Part shown: positions 1 through 12,129 of the stretch, in pieces | How the letters are laid out: every line of letters begins with the position of its first letter | Numbering within the stretch: the first letter of the stretch is position 1 | Assembly (NCBI GenBank): GCA_023512835.1 | Contig: CM042092.1 | Span: 11,856,498-11,920,497 of the forward strand | Source: Taxillus chinensis | Lineage: Eukaryota > Streptophyta > Magnoliopsida > Santalales > Loranthaceae | Direction of reading: 5' to 3' | Length of the DNA: 64,000 nt | The notes under the pieces: model-generated | What the model saw: the letters and a program-made list of their open reading frames with translations, nothing else | The model's database searches: none | Told to the model about the DNA's origin: nothing | Position numbers and translations under genes: made by a program

Positions 1-352
1 AGGAGAAATAACTTGAATGAATTTTATGTCCAACCCAAGTGTGTTTGGTTTCTATCACAAAAAATAAATGTAAAAAAAAAAACCCAAACGTTTCAGGGTC
101 ATGCTTGGTTTCTATAACAAAACATAGTTTAAAACTAAGTTTTGCAATATTATTTTTGTATAACATGAGTGTTTGGTTTCTAAGAACAAAATCATGTTTT
201 TCTACTCAAAACTAATTTCGTGTGTTTAGTTTGAAAGTCAGAAAATAAAATTGAGTACAAAATAATATTTAGGATATAATTATTAATTACTAACAAAACA
301 TTTAAAAAATTAATGTTAGTTAAAAATAATTAAAAATAATAATAACCACTTT

Positions 353-399
<47 letters not shown>

Positions 400-2859
400 C
401 AAAAATTCCTTTAGTCAGTCTATGGGCTCTGTGAAAGGAACGCAATAGACACATTTTTGATGGTGCAGAAATGGGAATCCAAGGGGTTAAGGAGGCAGTT
501 TAGGCCATATCATGTGATGTAGTTATTTGTTGTGATTTTCCCAAGTCAGTGGAGGGTTTTAATCTTCCTAATTTGTTACTCTTGCTATAATTCTTGTTAC
601 CTCTTTGGTGACTATTGTTGAATAAATTCTTTTTCCTGATAAAAAATAATAGACAATTAGAAACAACAAATAATAGATTTTTTTAAGTGCCTAAATACAA
701 GTTTCGTCAAACGTAGCTCCTTCCTGCAGTCGAAATATCAGGTTTTGAGCCTCCAAACTTGATTTTGCAAAATCAAAATATGGCAAAACAAACACATTAT
801 GCTAGAAGAAAAAAAATAGAAAACCAAGTTTTGTAAACCGAACACCAACTATATGTATTAGGCAGGTGCTGCAACAGTTTTGAGTCAACCAAGTCAATTA
901 TGCTCTTCTCTTTTCTTTTTGTTATGGGGGACTTTAGAAGGAATAGTCTGAAAAGGGGCACCTATTACCAAGGAGACATTCAAGCTAGAGTGATATAGAG
1001 CCATACAGCTTACAAAGCAATAATTCAAAATAAATCTGGATGAAGGATTGATGTTATAAGACATATTCACCTGAGCCTGTTGGTCCCATTAAAAGAATAT
1101 TACTTTTCTCAAGCTCTACTGAATCATAATCCATCTCATCTCCTTTTTCCTGACAGGAATCTCCTGCAGGCCTAACCCATCAAATGATAAAGAAAAACAT
1201 CATAATATGATACAAATTATATTTCATGTAATTTGCAGAAGATAAAAACTACAATAATTCATTTAGCAATAGGATTCATACAAGCATCTCAGCAGTACAG
1301 AAGATGATATGACCATAAAATTGGTACACATAAAATGCAGTGTAAGACATCACATGTGGACTTCTATTTTTTTTCACAAAAATATTATAATTTGCACAAA
1401 ATATGAGATTATCACAAAACATTATTTGTAATTTCTATGCAACTCAGTCATAAAAGGGCATAGCGATCTAATGATGTTGAGGAAGCATAATAAAGGTGTC
1501 TAACTAGAATTTTTGGAGAAAAATTTGAAGCAGTTTGCAATCCACGTTAGCGTATTTGTTACTTACCTGCATATTAGTCATAAATTTCAGTGGGTGTCAA
1601 CAAACTATTATGTTTCTATGAAATACAGTTTTGTTAAAAGTAGGTGACAAAAGCATGAATCTGAAGTAAAAAATCTTTGCCACTTCAACCAAGTTTTGAT
1701 CCTAAGGTACATACTAAAGGTAAGTAAGATTGGCTGCATAAAAAGCAACAGGTGTGCCTTGCCGAGAAATCAGTATCCTGGAATTGTCATGAAGTGCATG
1801 CTATATAAAAAATGGAGATAATCCTTAATCACATTGAAGTCGGAAGTTAACCGTTTCTGTAAGGACTCGCCATGAAGTCTCATATAGTGATTGTAAACTG
1901 CCACAGACAGCACCTGCATTCAGTTTAGGCATAAATAACTAAGTAAATTACTACAAATCAGCAGAGAAGCATATAGTGAGAAAAGAAAATTAGAAATTAA
2001 CAACTGGATCAATTATATAATGCCTAAAAGAAAACAAAATAATACTTTTAAGATAAACCCAAATTCATGTTGAATATAGGTAGATATCCTTTCTTTTTCG
2101 AACCAATGAAAAACTCAAAAATATACCGCAGCAGACCATGGATTTCAACAAACAGAGCCATCAAACCTTGAAAAGATTGAATATAATCCAGTACTTCCCA
2201 TTCATTCAATCATGTAGAAAATAACGCAACAAAAATAACGCAAAAAAAACACACATAAATGTTTCAAATTTGTAAAAAATAGAATATATGTAGAAAAAAA
2301 TTGCTCAAAGCAAAACCTTCTTAGCTTTTTCTTGCCCAATTACAAATTTATCAAGCCCTCTGCAAATCTCCTTCGGAGTTGGAAATTTATTACCCGAATG
2401 TGATCCTCCCAACGACCCATCTCTGGAACTCGACCCAGACCCACCCCCTCCCGAGCCCGAGTCCTCAACACTCCCGCATACCAGACACGATTTTGATGGC
2501 GGAGGCCGGAAAGAAAATTTATCCCAAGGGGGGTCCCAAACCTTGGGCGGTTCACTATCAGAGGAACTATCCGACACATTGCACGTGTAGCCACTGGGTT
2601 TGTCGCACTTGTGTTTGGCACGAAGCGGCGATAATTTCTGGGCATCGCAGAATTTGAGACCGTGGAGCGAAAGAGGCTTGAAGGAGGTGAAGTGATACGG
2701 GGTTAGGGTGAAGAACTCGTCCCGTTGAGTTCGGACAGTGGAATGAGAACTGGGGATGCGACCACCGTGGATATTGTTTAATAAGAAGAATCTGAAGTGG
2801 GAAATCGTCAGAGAAGCTGTTTGTTTGGAAGATCTAGTAGCTCTTAGCGAAGCGGCCAT
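1..2859 (-). CDS. CLPX: Mitochondrial ClpX ATPase (Clp protease regulatory subunit), 5' part
   Basis: AAA+ unfoldase that feeds proteins to the ClpP protease, in mitochondria in plants. Three exons are visible: 2317-2859 (181 codons, ATG at 2857-2859), 1852-1913 and 1071-1171; the rest lies beyond the left edge. Exon 1 has a Ser/Arg/Thr-rich N-terminus typical of a mitochondrial presequence, a Gly/Ser-rich stretch (about residues 130-155), and then [20 protein letters not shown], the conserved start of the ClpX ATPase domain. Exon 2 gives [20 protein letters not shown]. Exon 3 ends in [10 protein letters not shown], the start of Walker A, cut by a phase-2 intron (CAG|GTGAAT). Phases 0, 2 and 1 join cleanly. 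A lone Cys pair (CLVC, about residue 126) is present, but no complete N-terminal zinc finger can be seen. Positions 1-1070 are intron. Seen: motifs and splice sites. Known: family role. Organelle is inferred. Confidence 0.93.
355..396. repeat. (AT)n microsatellite in ClpX intron
   Basis: About 42 bp of uninterrupted AT dinucleotides inside the intron that continues past the left edge. Comparable TA tracts occur near 5600-5641, 35587-35612, 37043-37085, 55917-55942 and 56755-56780. Confidence 0.9.
420..650 (+). mobile_element. LINE 3'-end remnant (non-LTR retrotransposon)
   Basis: In one plus-strand frame the segment reads [17 protein letters not shown]. This is a decayed form of the WxLWKERNRRxF motif found in the last residues of plant LINE polyproteins, after the zf-RVT domain. 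It is followed by a 3'UTR-like T-rich stretch and an A-rich tail (ctgataaaaaataatag, about 638). It sits in a ClpX intron, opposite in orientation to the gene. I could not find a clean target-site duplication, so the ends are approximate. Confidence 0.6.
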
Positions 2860-3974
2860 GGTCGGGGAAATGCGAGATTCCTCGGGGATTGTGGAATTAG
2901 AAGGAGAGAGATTTAGGGTTCATGACAGAGATGAAAAAAAAAATTGGAAATTGATGAACTGGGCTGGGAGAGAGGGAAGGGAATTGAAGTGAGTTTCGCT
3001 TCGATTTTCGATTTTGAGAAAATTTTAGTGTTCATCTACAATTCTGTGGGTTTGCGGGCAAGATCAGTTGAAGAAATTAACCACTGCTCCGCAACGAGAT
3101 GGAAGTGGAAATTGAAGAAATTGGCAGGGGAGGGAGGGATGTTCGATTTCCTAGTCGCAACACAGCTAGTCTCACCTCTGCCTAAAAACGATGCCGTTTA
3201 AAAGGGGTCTAAATGCAACAAAAATAAGGTAGTGATTAATTATTTTAAGTGAAATGTCTATCAAATCATCGGATAAATGAAAAATCAAAACATAAATAAA
3301 ACACGAGCATAGTTTCACGATGATATAAACTGATAGTACATATATGATTAATTATTTTAAATGAGAACTGGGGATGCGACCACCGTGGATATTGTTTAAT
3401 AAGAAGAATCTGAAGTGGGAAATCGTCAGAGAAGCTGTTTGTTTGGAAGATCTAGTAGCTCTTAGCGAAGCGGCCATGGTCGGGGACAATGCGAGAATCC
3501 TCGGGGATTGTGGAATTAGAAGAGATAGATTTAGGGTTCATGACAGAGATGAAAAAAAAAATTGGAAATTGATGAACTGGGCATGGGAGAGGGGAAGGGA
3601 ATTGAAGTGAGTTTCGCTTCGATTTTCGATTTTAAAAATAAATAATTTTAAATTAGTGTTCATCTACATTTGTGTGGGTTTGCGGGCAAGACATCAGATG
3701 AAGAAATTAACCACTGCTCCGCAACGAGATGGAAGTGGAAATTGAAGAAATTGGCAGGGGAGGGATTGTGATTAGGACATTTCCTAGTCATGAACAAATA
3801 ATTGCTCTAAAACGAGGGGGTGCCGTTTAAAAGGGGTCTAAATGCAACAAAAATAAGGTAGTGATTAATTATTTTAAGTGAAATGTCTATCAAATCATCG
3901 GATAAATGAAAAATCAAAACATAAAATAAAACACGAGCATAGTTTCACGATGATATAAACTGATAGTACATATA
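2742..3974. repeat. Tandem duplication of ClpX 5' end and promoter
   Basis: Copy 1 is 2742-3344 and copy 2 is 3360-3974, in the same orientation at an offset of about 618 bp. The first 120 bases are identical; the rest differs by scattered substitutions and small indels, for example an AT-rich insertion near 3630-3650. The unit starts 39 codons inside ClpX exon 1, contains the ATG, and extends over the upstream region. The short stretch tgattaattattttaa occurs both inside copy 1 (about 3232) and at the junction (about 3345), so microhomology may have mediated the event. Confidence 0.95.
3352..3477 (-). pseudogene. Orphan copy of the ClpX presequence (41 codons)
   Basis: This is the copy-2 version of the start of ClpX exon 1. 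The ATG is at 3475-3477; the first 39 residues equal those of the real gene, then the duplication boundary adds two residues and a TAA stop. It lies upstream of the functional ClpX start on the same strand. If transcribed from its own promoter copy it would be a short ORF with a mitochondrial-presequence-like composition, in line with the true gene. Most likely a non-functional duplication product. Confidence 0.8.
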
Positions 3975-4410
3975 AGTTCTCTTATGATTACCTTTCTCTT
4001 TCTCTTATGAATAAATCACGATCATACACATCTGCCATCAAGTAATGATCGTACGGGTAGAGGTGGAAGGAACCTGCAATACCCCCCATTTAGAATGAAC
4101 CTATCCATGAAACCTAAGACTGCAATTTAGTAGCTTGGCCATGTGAGTTTTTTTGATTTAGATCACAACAATGCATGAGAAAAGAAACCATCTAAAGCCA
4201 AATACCTAAATATCTGTATAATTTACTGTAGCACAATTACATGTTCAGAATTATATTTAAAAATTTAAAGCTATAAACTACATGTACTCCAATTAGAGGT
4301 GTGTAATTGCCGTTTCTACCTAAAAAATAATTTCATTTTTGATTATTGTTCATAGATTATACTCTAGTAAAAATGCAAATTGCTTAATAAGAATGAGTCT
4401 AGTTTCTGAG

Positions 4411-4690
4411 AAAAGGCTAACTTGTTACTAAGGGTTTTATGCAAAAGGAAAACATTAACTGTAAAGAGATTTTCTCTGATGTTTTTGAAAGACTCTTTTA
4501 AGATTATAAGGACATTAGTGACACATTTTGATATTAAGTTATATAAGATGGAGGTAAAGACATCATTTGTTAATAAAGATATTAATAAAACAATACATAT
4601 AATGTAACCAGAAAACTTTAACTTTAAAAATCAAAGAAAATAGTTCGCAAATTAAACAAATCCATCTATCGACTCAAATGAGCTTATCAT
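4411..4690 (+). mobile_element. Ty1-copia reverse transcriptase remnant
   Basis: The conceptual translation aligns by eye with the copia RT N-terminal block. One frame gives LVTKGFMQKENINCKEIFS (family: ARLVAKGFTQKEGIDYKETFSP). After a frameshift the next gives KDSFKIIRTLVTHFDIKLYK and MEVKTSFVNKDINKTIHIM (family: VKTAFLNGDIDETIYM), then a stop and PENF. Several stops and at least one frameshift show that it is dead. No LTRs are recognisable nearby, and the flanking DNA is AT-rich. Confidence 0.8.
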
Positions 4691-5591
4691 CAATGGTACC
4701 ATAAATTTTATCAAGGAATTATTTAATGTAAAGATTTTTTCATCAAATATCATCAATGATATCATAAATTTCATCAAGTAATTATTTATACATCTAAAAA
4801 ATTATTCACATGTGAAAAGATATTTGTCAACTTATACTTTAACCATAATCTTTAAATTATCTCTATTTTTATTAAAATAATAATAATTTTTTATCTCTCC
4901 CTTTAAAACCTCAAACCCTCCCCTATTCTCATAGAAAATCTCACATATCCAACTAGCCCATCTTGATTGCAGATTTCACAAATTCTACCCACCCTAAATT
5001 GATTGCTCATTTTTGAAATAGCAACGAGACTTTGCCAATATATATATAGTGTTTAATCGGGAGGAGAAAGCAACAGTAGAGGAGGTGACGACAACAACGT
5101 CAATCGGAGGAAGGAAGCAAACCCAACAATTGGAGGAAGGAAAAAATAAAGAGAAGAGAAAAATAATAAAAAATAATATAATATTATATAAATAGTAAAT
5201 AATAGAGTAAGATGAAAAGTTACTTCGTCTTATAATAAATAGTAAAAAGTTACTTCTAAACATAGAGAGTAAGATGAAAGGTTTAGAGCTAATTTTTGAT
5301 ATTTTATTCTATATTCATAAATAGTAAACAATTTATTAAAATTACTCTTATACTTAAATAATAACAAGTCTAGTGCCCTACATATTATTTTAAAAATATT
5401 TGTCCTGCTTCATGATTTATCTATAACCAAAAATGTCCATAAAATTTTCAAATAATTTGTTAATAACACTCTATGTAAGTTTATGCATGGTTCAACAAAA
5501 AAAGAAAAAAAACATCTCACACTCAAACACATGATATAACTAATGTTTTCGTATAAATAATTAGATGTGACTTAGATTATTATCAATTTTC

Positions 5592-5643
<52 letters not shown>

Positions 5644-5871
5644 AATGAGTGAAAATAATTTTTGAAATGAATTTTTTTCATTCATGAATTTATCTAGAAG
5701 CTATAAGAAAACCTGTTCATAACCCAATCTCCTAAAGAAAAAGAAGAAAAGTCCTACATATTCCACAATCAATGACATACTCTAGGACTGAATATTTGCT
5801 CGCCCCAAAAAGCTAATGATCAATGTGAACCGAAACCAATAGGTTTAAAATATGGAAGAGAGACGAGGCAA
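4691..5871. other. AT-rich intergenic region, no gene seen
   Basis: Between the copia scrap and the CAP-G2 stop codon I see only AT-rich sequence, a TA microsatellite at 5600-5641 and short ORFs of simple composition. The last roughly 100 bases presumably include the CAP-G2 3'UTR. Confidence 0.6.
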
Positions 5872-8800
5872 CTACTCTTCCCTCATAGAATCGTTTCGAG
5901 TTTTGTTTACATAACAGTTACATACAGGTTCAAGCAATTCCCTTGCAGTCTGTAACATCAGCCACTCTTCCCCGCCCTCGGCCTCTGCTGCTTCTCCCTC
6001 CAATTTAGCATAGATAGCTGGCAAAGAGGCTACCATCATGCCCAGCTCTCCCCACCCCACGTCAACCTCTTGTCCCACCACTTTTGAGCAGACAAAGTGC
6101 ACCAGTCCCAAAAACAGCCCAAACTCCTTTCTCTCTAGCCCAACTGTCGAAACATTCAAGAAAACCATCCCAAATGCATCGTGCACACTGACGTTTCTTT
6201 TACACATTTCCACCATCATCCCTGCAAGTTTCTTGAAAGTGGGTAGTTCCACTGGTTTACAGGCTTCACCCGCATCTTCATCTCGGTTGCCCCTTGTTAG
6301 CTCATATAGCTCAGATTTTGCCAACATTGAGGCCCATGCTGGAAGCTGCGTTTCCACGCTACCAGCTGCAGCCAAAGATGCACCACCATCTTCTACTTAT
6401 TTGATATTTTCGTCGACCCCAATGCCAGAACTAAATCTGGAAGCCATTGCTTCATCACAGCAGCAAAGCGTGTTGTGTGTTTGGAGCCCAGGTGCAATTC
6501 GGTGATGGCAATGAGATCGAGTATATCACTGGCGAGACCATATGCTTCTGGTGGAGATGGTGGAGATTCCATTGCGTCTTTAAGGACTAAATTGAGCAAC
6601 TTGGCCACATAAGTGAAAGAGCTCTTGATACACACAAACGTTTCTTCCATATCCTCTGTATGCAACTCACTATGAAAATGCTGACCTAAAGTAGAGGTGA
6701 AGTATTGCAAATATGCAGATGCAAATGTTAAGCACTTTTTATGCTTGTGATGAGTTATGCCACTAGCAGTGGCCTCAACAACGAACTTGAGTACTGCAGT
6801 GAGCATCTTCACTGCATTTGATATCCTTTTCTGTACAGTAAAAGTCGAATCTGCATGGTGGTCATTCAATTCAACATCAACATGAGTGGCCTAATTAATC
6901 AGTGCAAACGCTGGAGACCAAAAAGTAAATAAATAAATTGAATACAAATATTGACTAAAGTAATTAGTGTTTGGTGCCCGTTTTCATTTTTTGTTTTGAA
7001 AAAAGGATTTATGGAAAGCATTGGAAACATTGGTAAACTAAACATTGTTTGTTTGGTGATTTTGAATTTTTTTTCCCAAGAAGGCATAAATAACATCTAT
7101 TTACGGGTGTGACAGCACATGAATGCCTGGTTTAGGGCAATGTCTTCCCTTTTCTCCATTTTATAAACACTTACCAGTATTATCACTTGGACAGCAGCCA
7201 TCTGTTTGAGAGTCACTGTGCTGCCGCTCTGGGGCCAATTCACGACATGCCCCAATTAGCTTATCCGTACAGCTAAATATAAATGATATTTATTTAATGT
7301 ATTTGAGAAGTAATTTTTAAAAACCGTGAAAACTGGGAGAACAAAGGCAGGGGGGGGGGAAGATCTGAATGCAGAAAACACGTTAAAAAACTATACAAAA
7401 AGGCTCTTACTTTTCTTCATAAATATAATCTTCGTATTTTGAATTTTTTTCCCAAGAAGGCATAAATAACATCTATTTACGGGTGTGACAGCACAGAGCC
7501 TGGTTTAGGGCAAGCTCCCTTTCCCATTTTTAAACGCTTACCGGTATTATCACTTGGACAGCAGCCATCTGTTTGAGCGTCACTGTGCTGCCGCTCTGGG
7601 GCCAATTCACGACATGCCCCAATTAGCTTATCCGTACAGCTAAATATGTGATCCATTGTCTGATCTAACAGTGTCCCCTGTAATTAAAAATGAATGGGAG
7701 AACAAACACTAGTTGAAAGCACATATATAATAAAATCTCGGTTTTCTAATGAACATTAAAAAAAATATATCATTTGTGAAAAAGAACTCGTGTTACAACT
7801 TTTACCTTTATTAATCATTTAACTTAAAGGCTAAAGAAATTATGCAATGCTAATTAAAAGAGTCAACGTAAAACAAGCTTCACACCAGATGCTATAGAAT
7901 TCAAATGCACTACAAAAAAAAAACAATTGGTAAAGATAGTACACAATCAGTTTCTCATATGTACTACAAAATGACAAGATGTTTGCAAAGAGTCATAACA
8001 CAAATGCAAGTATTAGATCTAAATATGGGATTGCTAGGTAAGTTTTCAACACATAGAACAAGTCATCTCCACGTCAAACTTTGATGCACATGATAAATTA
8101 AAACCACATCTAAACATCCAAAACCATTACAAAACAATTCATTAGTTTCAAAAATATATAAATAAACATTTGCCCATGCAAAATTTTTTTATCAGAAATT
8201 TACTTATGCAAATTGAACTTTGTTCTGCATGTTACAAATAATAGCCGGTGGCCTTAGAGGAGGGCAATCACTATTCAATTGAGCTAAAATCAGCATGCGA
8301 CTAACAAGAGCGACTAATATAGTGTGAATACAACTTTTACAAGGTTTCTAACTAAAAGAAAATAAAATAAATAACAATCCAGAATGTATCAACATAAGAA
8401 ACGAACAAGAATGTAGATGTCGGACATTAATTGTGAGGAAAAGAAAATCGCCGACAGGAAAGGAGGGAAAAAGAGGCAAAAGGTTTCTGACTGAAAAACA
8501 GATTTACATCTAAACCATTACAAACATAAGAGAAAAATTCAAATCAAAAATCAACAAGAAAAGACAGAAATAAGTTCTGCAACAATACAACTAAAACATA
8601 CTATCATGAAAACAATGATTGAATTATTTCAAACATAAATCGCAAAAGGAAAAAGTAAAGTCACTTGCCTCTGAAGATGATTTTGCAGGACCAAGTGCAT
8701 CCTGTATCGTAGTACCATTATCGTCTCTAACATTTATACACACTTTTTGAATAGTGATATGCAGAGCAATTTCCATGTATGCTAAAGTTGGGTATACGTC

Positions 8801-11800
8801 CATATAGTCAAAATGAATACACTGCAGAATGCTCAACTCAGAAATGACCTTCAAAGCAGAGAATGCACGTCCTAAAAACGGAGACGTTAAAATACCTTTA
8901 CGGCCATTCTCTGTTATAAGTAACTCTTTTACTTGCCACGCAATTCCTGCCGCCACCAAATAATCCTCTTCAAATTTGGATACAGATGTCTTTGACGATT
9001 TTCTTCCAATAATATTTTTGCACTTCGACTGAGTTTTGTTTGAGGAATTGATTGTTTTCTTCAATTTTGAAAGAATACCTGTTAGAACATTAAACATACC
9101 ATCAAACCAGCCACAGGAAAGCACCAACTTCTGGGCAGCTCTAATTTCATGTTGCCTTTCAACATTTGCAGATAAATTGCTACAATCAGCAAATGTGTCA
9201 CGCCACCGGCCTACAAGCCCAGATTCATCATCTGGATAAACTTTTGAAAATATATTCAATACAGAAAACTGAGCACGAGCAGTGGGTGCAGCATCAAACA
9301 AGCACTTCAGCTTTTCACTCGAAAATAACTTCTTAAGGGAAGCCATGTGCTCATTGACAAGGTCATTGCAAAGGTAGGCAGCAGCAATGACTAAACCCTC
9401 AATCTGATCTCTATCCAGCTTATCAGGTGACAGAACTAAATTAATAAAAACTCGAATAAGCTCCAAGAGAGGATTTAACAATGCCCCTTGTGACGAGGCA
9501 AATTCACAAAACCTTGCTCCAGCCATAGGGAGACCTTTTTACAAGTGTTAGACAACGATCACATGCTACTTTAATATCAAGTTTTGAGGGAAAGTATGAT
9601 GCTATAAGAAGTTTAGTGACTTTTTCTGCCACAGGTGGTTCATCATTTGCAAGCGTAGACAACAAGGCATCCATGGCCACCACCTGTAAGGGTCAACAGA
9701 AGAATTCTCAACCAACAGAGCAATATAAACAGTGGTACAGAGTATAATTACAAAAAATTTATAAGACTGCCAGAACAGAGCTGATTGAATAAAATCAATC
9801 AATACCTTGTAAAACTGGAAGGTTCGAATGTCACGTAAAATAAGGAGGAGATCTACAACAGCCACTCTTATGGAGAGAGAAGAATCTGATATGAGATGCC
9901 CAAATCTTGGTAGAAGCACTCTAAGAACTTCATGTGATTGTGGGTTGCCAAGCAAATATATGATGCCATTCAACGTAGAAAGCCTAACCTCATTGCATAT
10001 ATCATGTGACATGTCATCAAATATTTTAGTGAGTATCTTCGTAATGCATGACGGAGAAATTACCTCCCAGAATAAATTAAGTATGCGGCAAGAACCTTCT
10101 ATGGCAACAACCCTCACATCTGGACAAACATCCATTAGTAATTTTTCCAGTAAAAAGAACTGTTTATCAAGCAATGTATCTTTGACTTCTTTTGTGGCAT
10201 CAGGATCTTCAAGAGGGAAAACATCTATAAGCAAATGCAATGCATTCAGACGCACTTTCGAATTTGCAACCTGCGATACAGTTATGCAATTACCTATTTT
10301 TGGCCAATTCAACAATAATTATCCAATGAATTTTGCACACCAAGAGGTGGAGTCTAGAACAACCACATTAGTTGAACGAGGCTTCAACCTTGACAGAACA
10401 GAAGAGGTGACATCTTCAGTGCATAACATAAATGCCATGATTGAGTGCAGTGCATGAAAGTGTGCATACAAAAGAATGCTCATATAAAGCAATAACACAA
10501 CTAACAGCACACAATAATATACTATCACTATTCACTACCAATCTATTGCATGCTCTTCATCAGGCTTTCAGACCAAAACTGGTTTATGTATATCATCTCA
10601 CTGCAGTATGCGCTCTTACCAGGATTTTCACCAAATAAGTGGTATGTAAATCACCGATTCGACACCCACCAGAATTTAGCCATTCACTACAATTCTAAAA
10701 TGTCATCATGCCACATTTCTTATCTTAGTAAGGGTAACAACTGACAAGGCCTACCTAGATTTTCCTTCTGAAATCACAGAAGCAACCTCACTAAGGTTGC
10801 AATAAATGTCACAAAATTGTGGATTTTGTGAATCCTACACTTCAGCATACAACAGCAATTAGCTAGAGTCCAGTTCAGCATTTCACAAAAACTACCTGCA
10901 GCGATCGGAATAACACTGGCTCAGCAAGACGGAAAAGAATCTTCTCAACCCCATCAACAGTCCTCTGGTTGATGAATCCCCCTAGAACCCTCCTAACAGA
11001 GGCAGCGAGGGGCAACGAACTCGCATGAATTGCAGCATCAATGAAACCCAGCAAAAACGCGTTCTCAATCTCATCACGCACAGCCGCAGAAGTCCCTTCT
11101 GCCGCTTTCCACGCCCGGAAAACAGTGTCCGCGTACCCCTCCAACATAGATTTCCGGCCGAACGGAACCTGAGAGCGAATCATAGCCAGCGCCTCCTTAA
11201 GAAGCTTCCCATTGAGCCCAAACACAAATGCCATGAAGCGCCTCCCTTCCTCGGCCTTCAAATACAGCGGCGAGATGAGGCAACGGAGGAGCAAGGACTT
11301 CAAGTCCTCGATGCTCTCGTCCTCGAAATCGAACAACACAAACGCCTCTCGGAGCGAGTACACCCTGTGTACGTCCACCTTCCTGTTCAACGTGAGCGAC
11401 CTGGAGAGCAGAAACGGAAGCAACTGGGAAATTAAGGTTTCTCTCCCAGGAAGATCCTCCTTCCACCATAGCTCGCACAGGTTGGCAATCTCGGACGACA
11501 GGACCGAATCGAACTCGAAGACAACCAGGTGATCGTGCAAGGCGAGGGCAGCGGGCAACAGATCCGAGGGCGAGAAGACCCTAGCCGGGTGTGAAGCGCA
11601 CAGGTTAGCGACATGAGCGAGGATCTGGAGGTCCTGGAGGGCGGGCTTGGATCCTCCCTTGCCTCGATTGACGCCCTCTTCGGGGGTTCGATTCTCGGAT
11701 TTGGAGCGAGCTCTGGAGGACCTCCGAACGCGCTTGGCGGGAGGGGAGGAGCGAGCGGCGGTGGCTTTGGGGCTCTTGAAGGAGTCGATGGATCGAGAGA

Positions 11801-11972
11801 TGGAGGCGTGGAGGGCGATGGGGAGGGAGGAGCAGAGATCGGAGGAGGGGGATATGGTGGTTATGAGGGTTTTGAAGGAGGCTTTGGTTGCTGGTTTGAA
11901 CCCTAGTGTGGTTGCCGAGGAGAGGAACGCGTCAGCCGAGGTGACGAGAGAGGCACGTAGCTTCTTCTCCAT
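5872..11972 (-). CDS. CAP-G2: Condensin II complex subunit G2 (CAP-G2), with two frame breaks
   Basis: HEAT-repeat subunit of condensin II, which compacts chromosomes. Exons read from sequence: 11972-10896 (ATG, 359 codons), 10270-9806 (155 codons), 9683-8669, 7677-7542 and 6890-5872 (stop TAG). Family-typical stretches include DVHRVYSLREAFVLFDFEDE, FPLEDPDATKEVKDTLLDKQ, VRVVAIEGSCRILNLFWEV, SYFPSKLDIKVACDRCLTLV and GLVLGLVHFVC-like text near the C-terminus. Donors and acceptors are canonical except that the third exon ends at AG|GCAAGT, a GC-AG intron with perfect consensus. Two lesions: an extra base at 9527 shifts the frame just before MAGARFCEFA, and near 6393-6405 the frame stops (TAG) while the homologous reading continues one frame over. 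The junction 7542 to 6890 also does not keep phase, so a small exon may be missing from my model. Either a decaying copy or two sequence errors; identity is secure, function is not. Confidence 0.82.
7063..7648. repeat. Duplicated CAP-G2 exon and flank (two copies of about 215 bp)
   Basis: Segment 7063-7281 recurs at 7437-7648 with substitutions and small deletions. Both contain the minus-strand coding text ending in a GTAAG donor (AATACTG|GTAAGTG at about 7180, AATACCG|GTAAGCG at 7542). Only the 7542-7677 copy retains the exon's 5' half and a proper acceptor. The other starts mid-exon at 'ctgtacggataagc' after an AT-rich junction. Splicing both copies in series gives an early stop, so the truncated copy is probably skipped. 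Confidence 0.92.
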
Positions 11973-11994
11973 TGGTGGAGCGGCGACGAGAGGA

Positions 11995-12009
11995 GGGGGG
12001 GGGGGGGGG
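11995..12009. repeat. Poly-G run in CAP-G2 5' leader
   Basis: Fifteen consecutive G on the plus strand (C in the transcript), about 25 bases before the CAP-G2 start codon. Length is error-prone in sequencing and could affect leader structure. Confidence 0.85.
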
Positions 12010-12129
12010 TGGTTTTGGAAGCAAGGTTGTCGTTGGCGTTGGTACAGTTCGAAGCAACAGAAAGCTGTTCAAAGTTCAAACCTGAACTTTGAGAGGGAAA
12101 TGGAAAACTCACGCGGACATTTGGGATAG

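Noticed and set aside
4994..5263. 89-codon minus-strand ORF
   Set aside because: Simple hydrophobic translation of AT-rich DNA, no motif.
11647..12129. 160-codon plus-strand ORF over CAP-G2 exon 1
   Set aside because: Antisense shadow of the conserved CAP-G2 first exon, running through the poly-G run.
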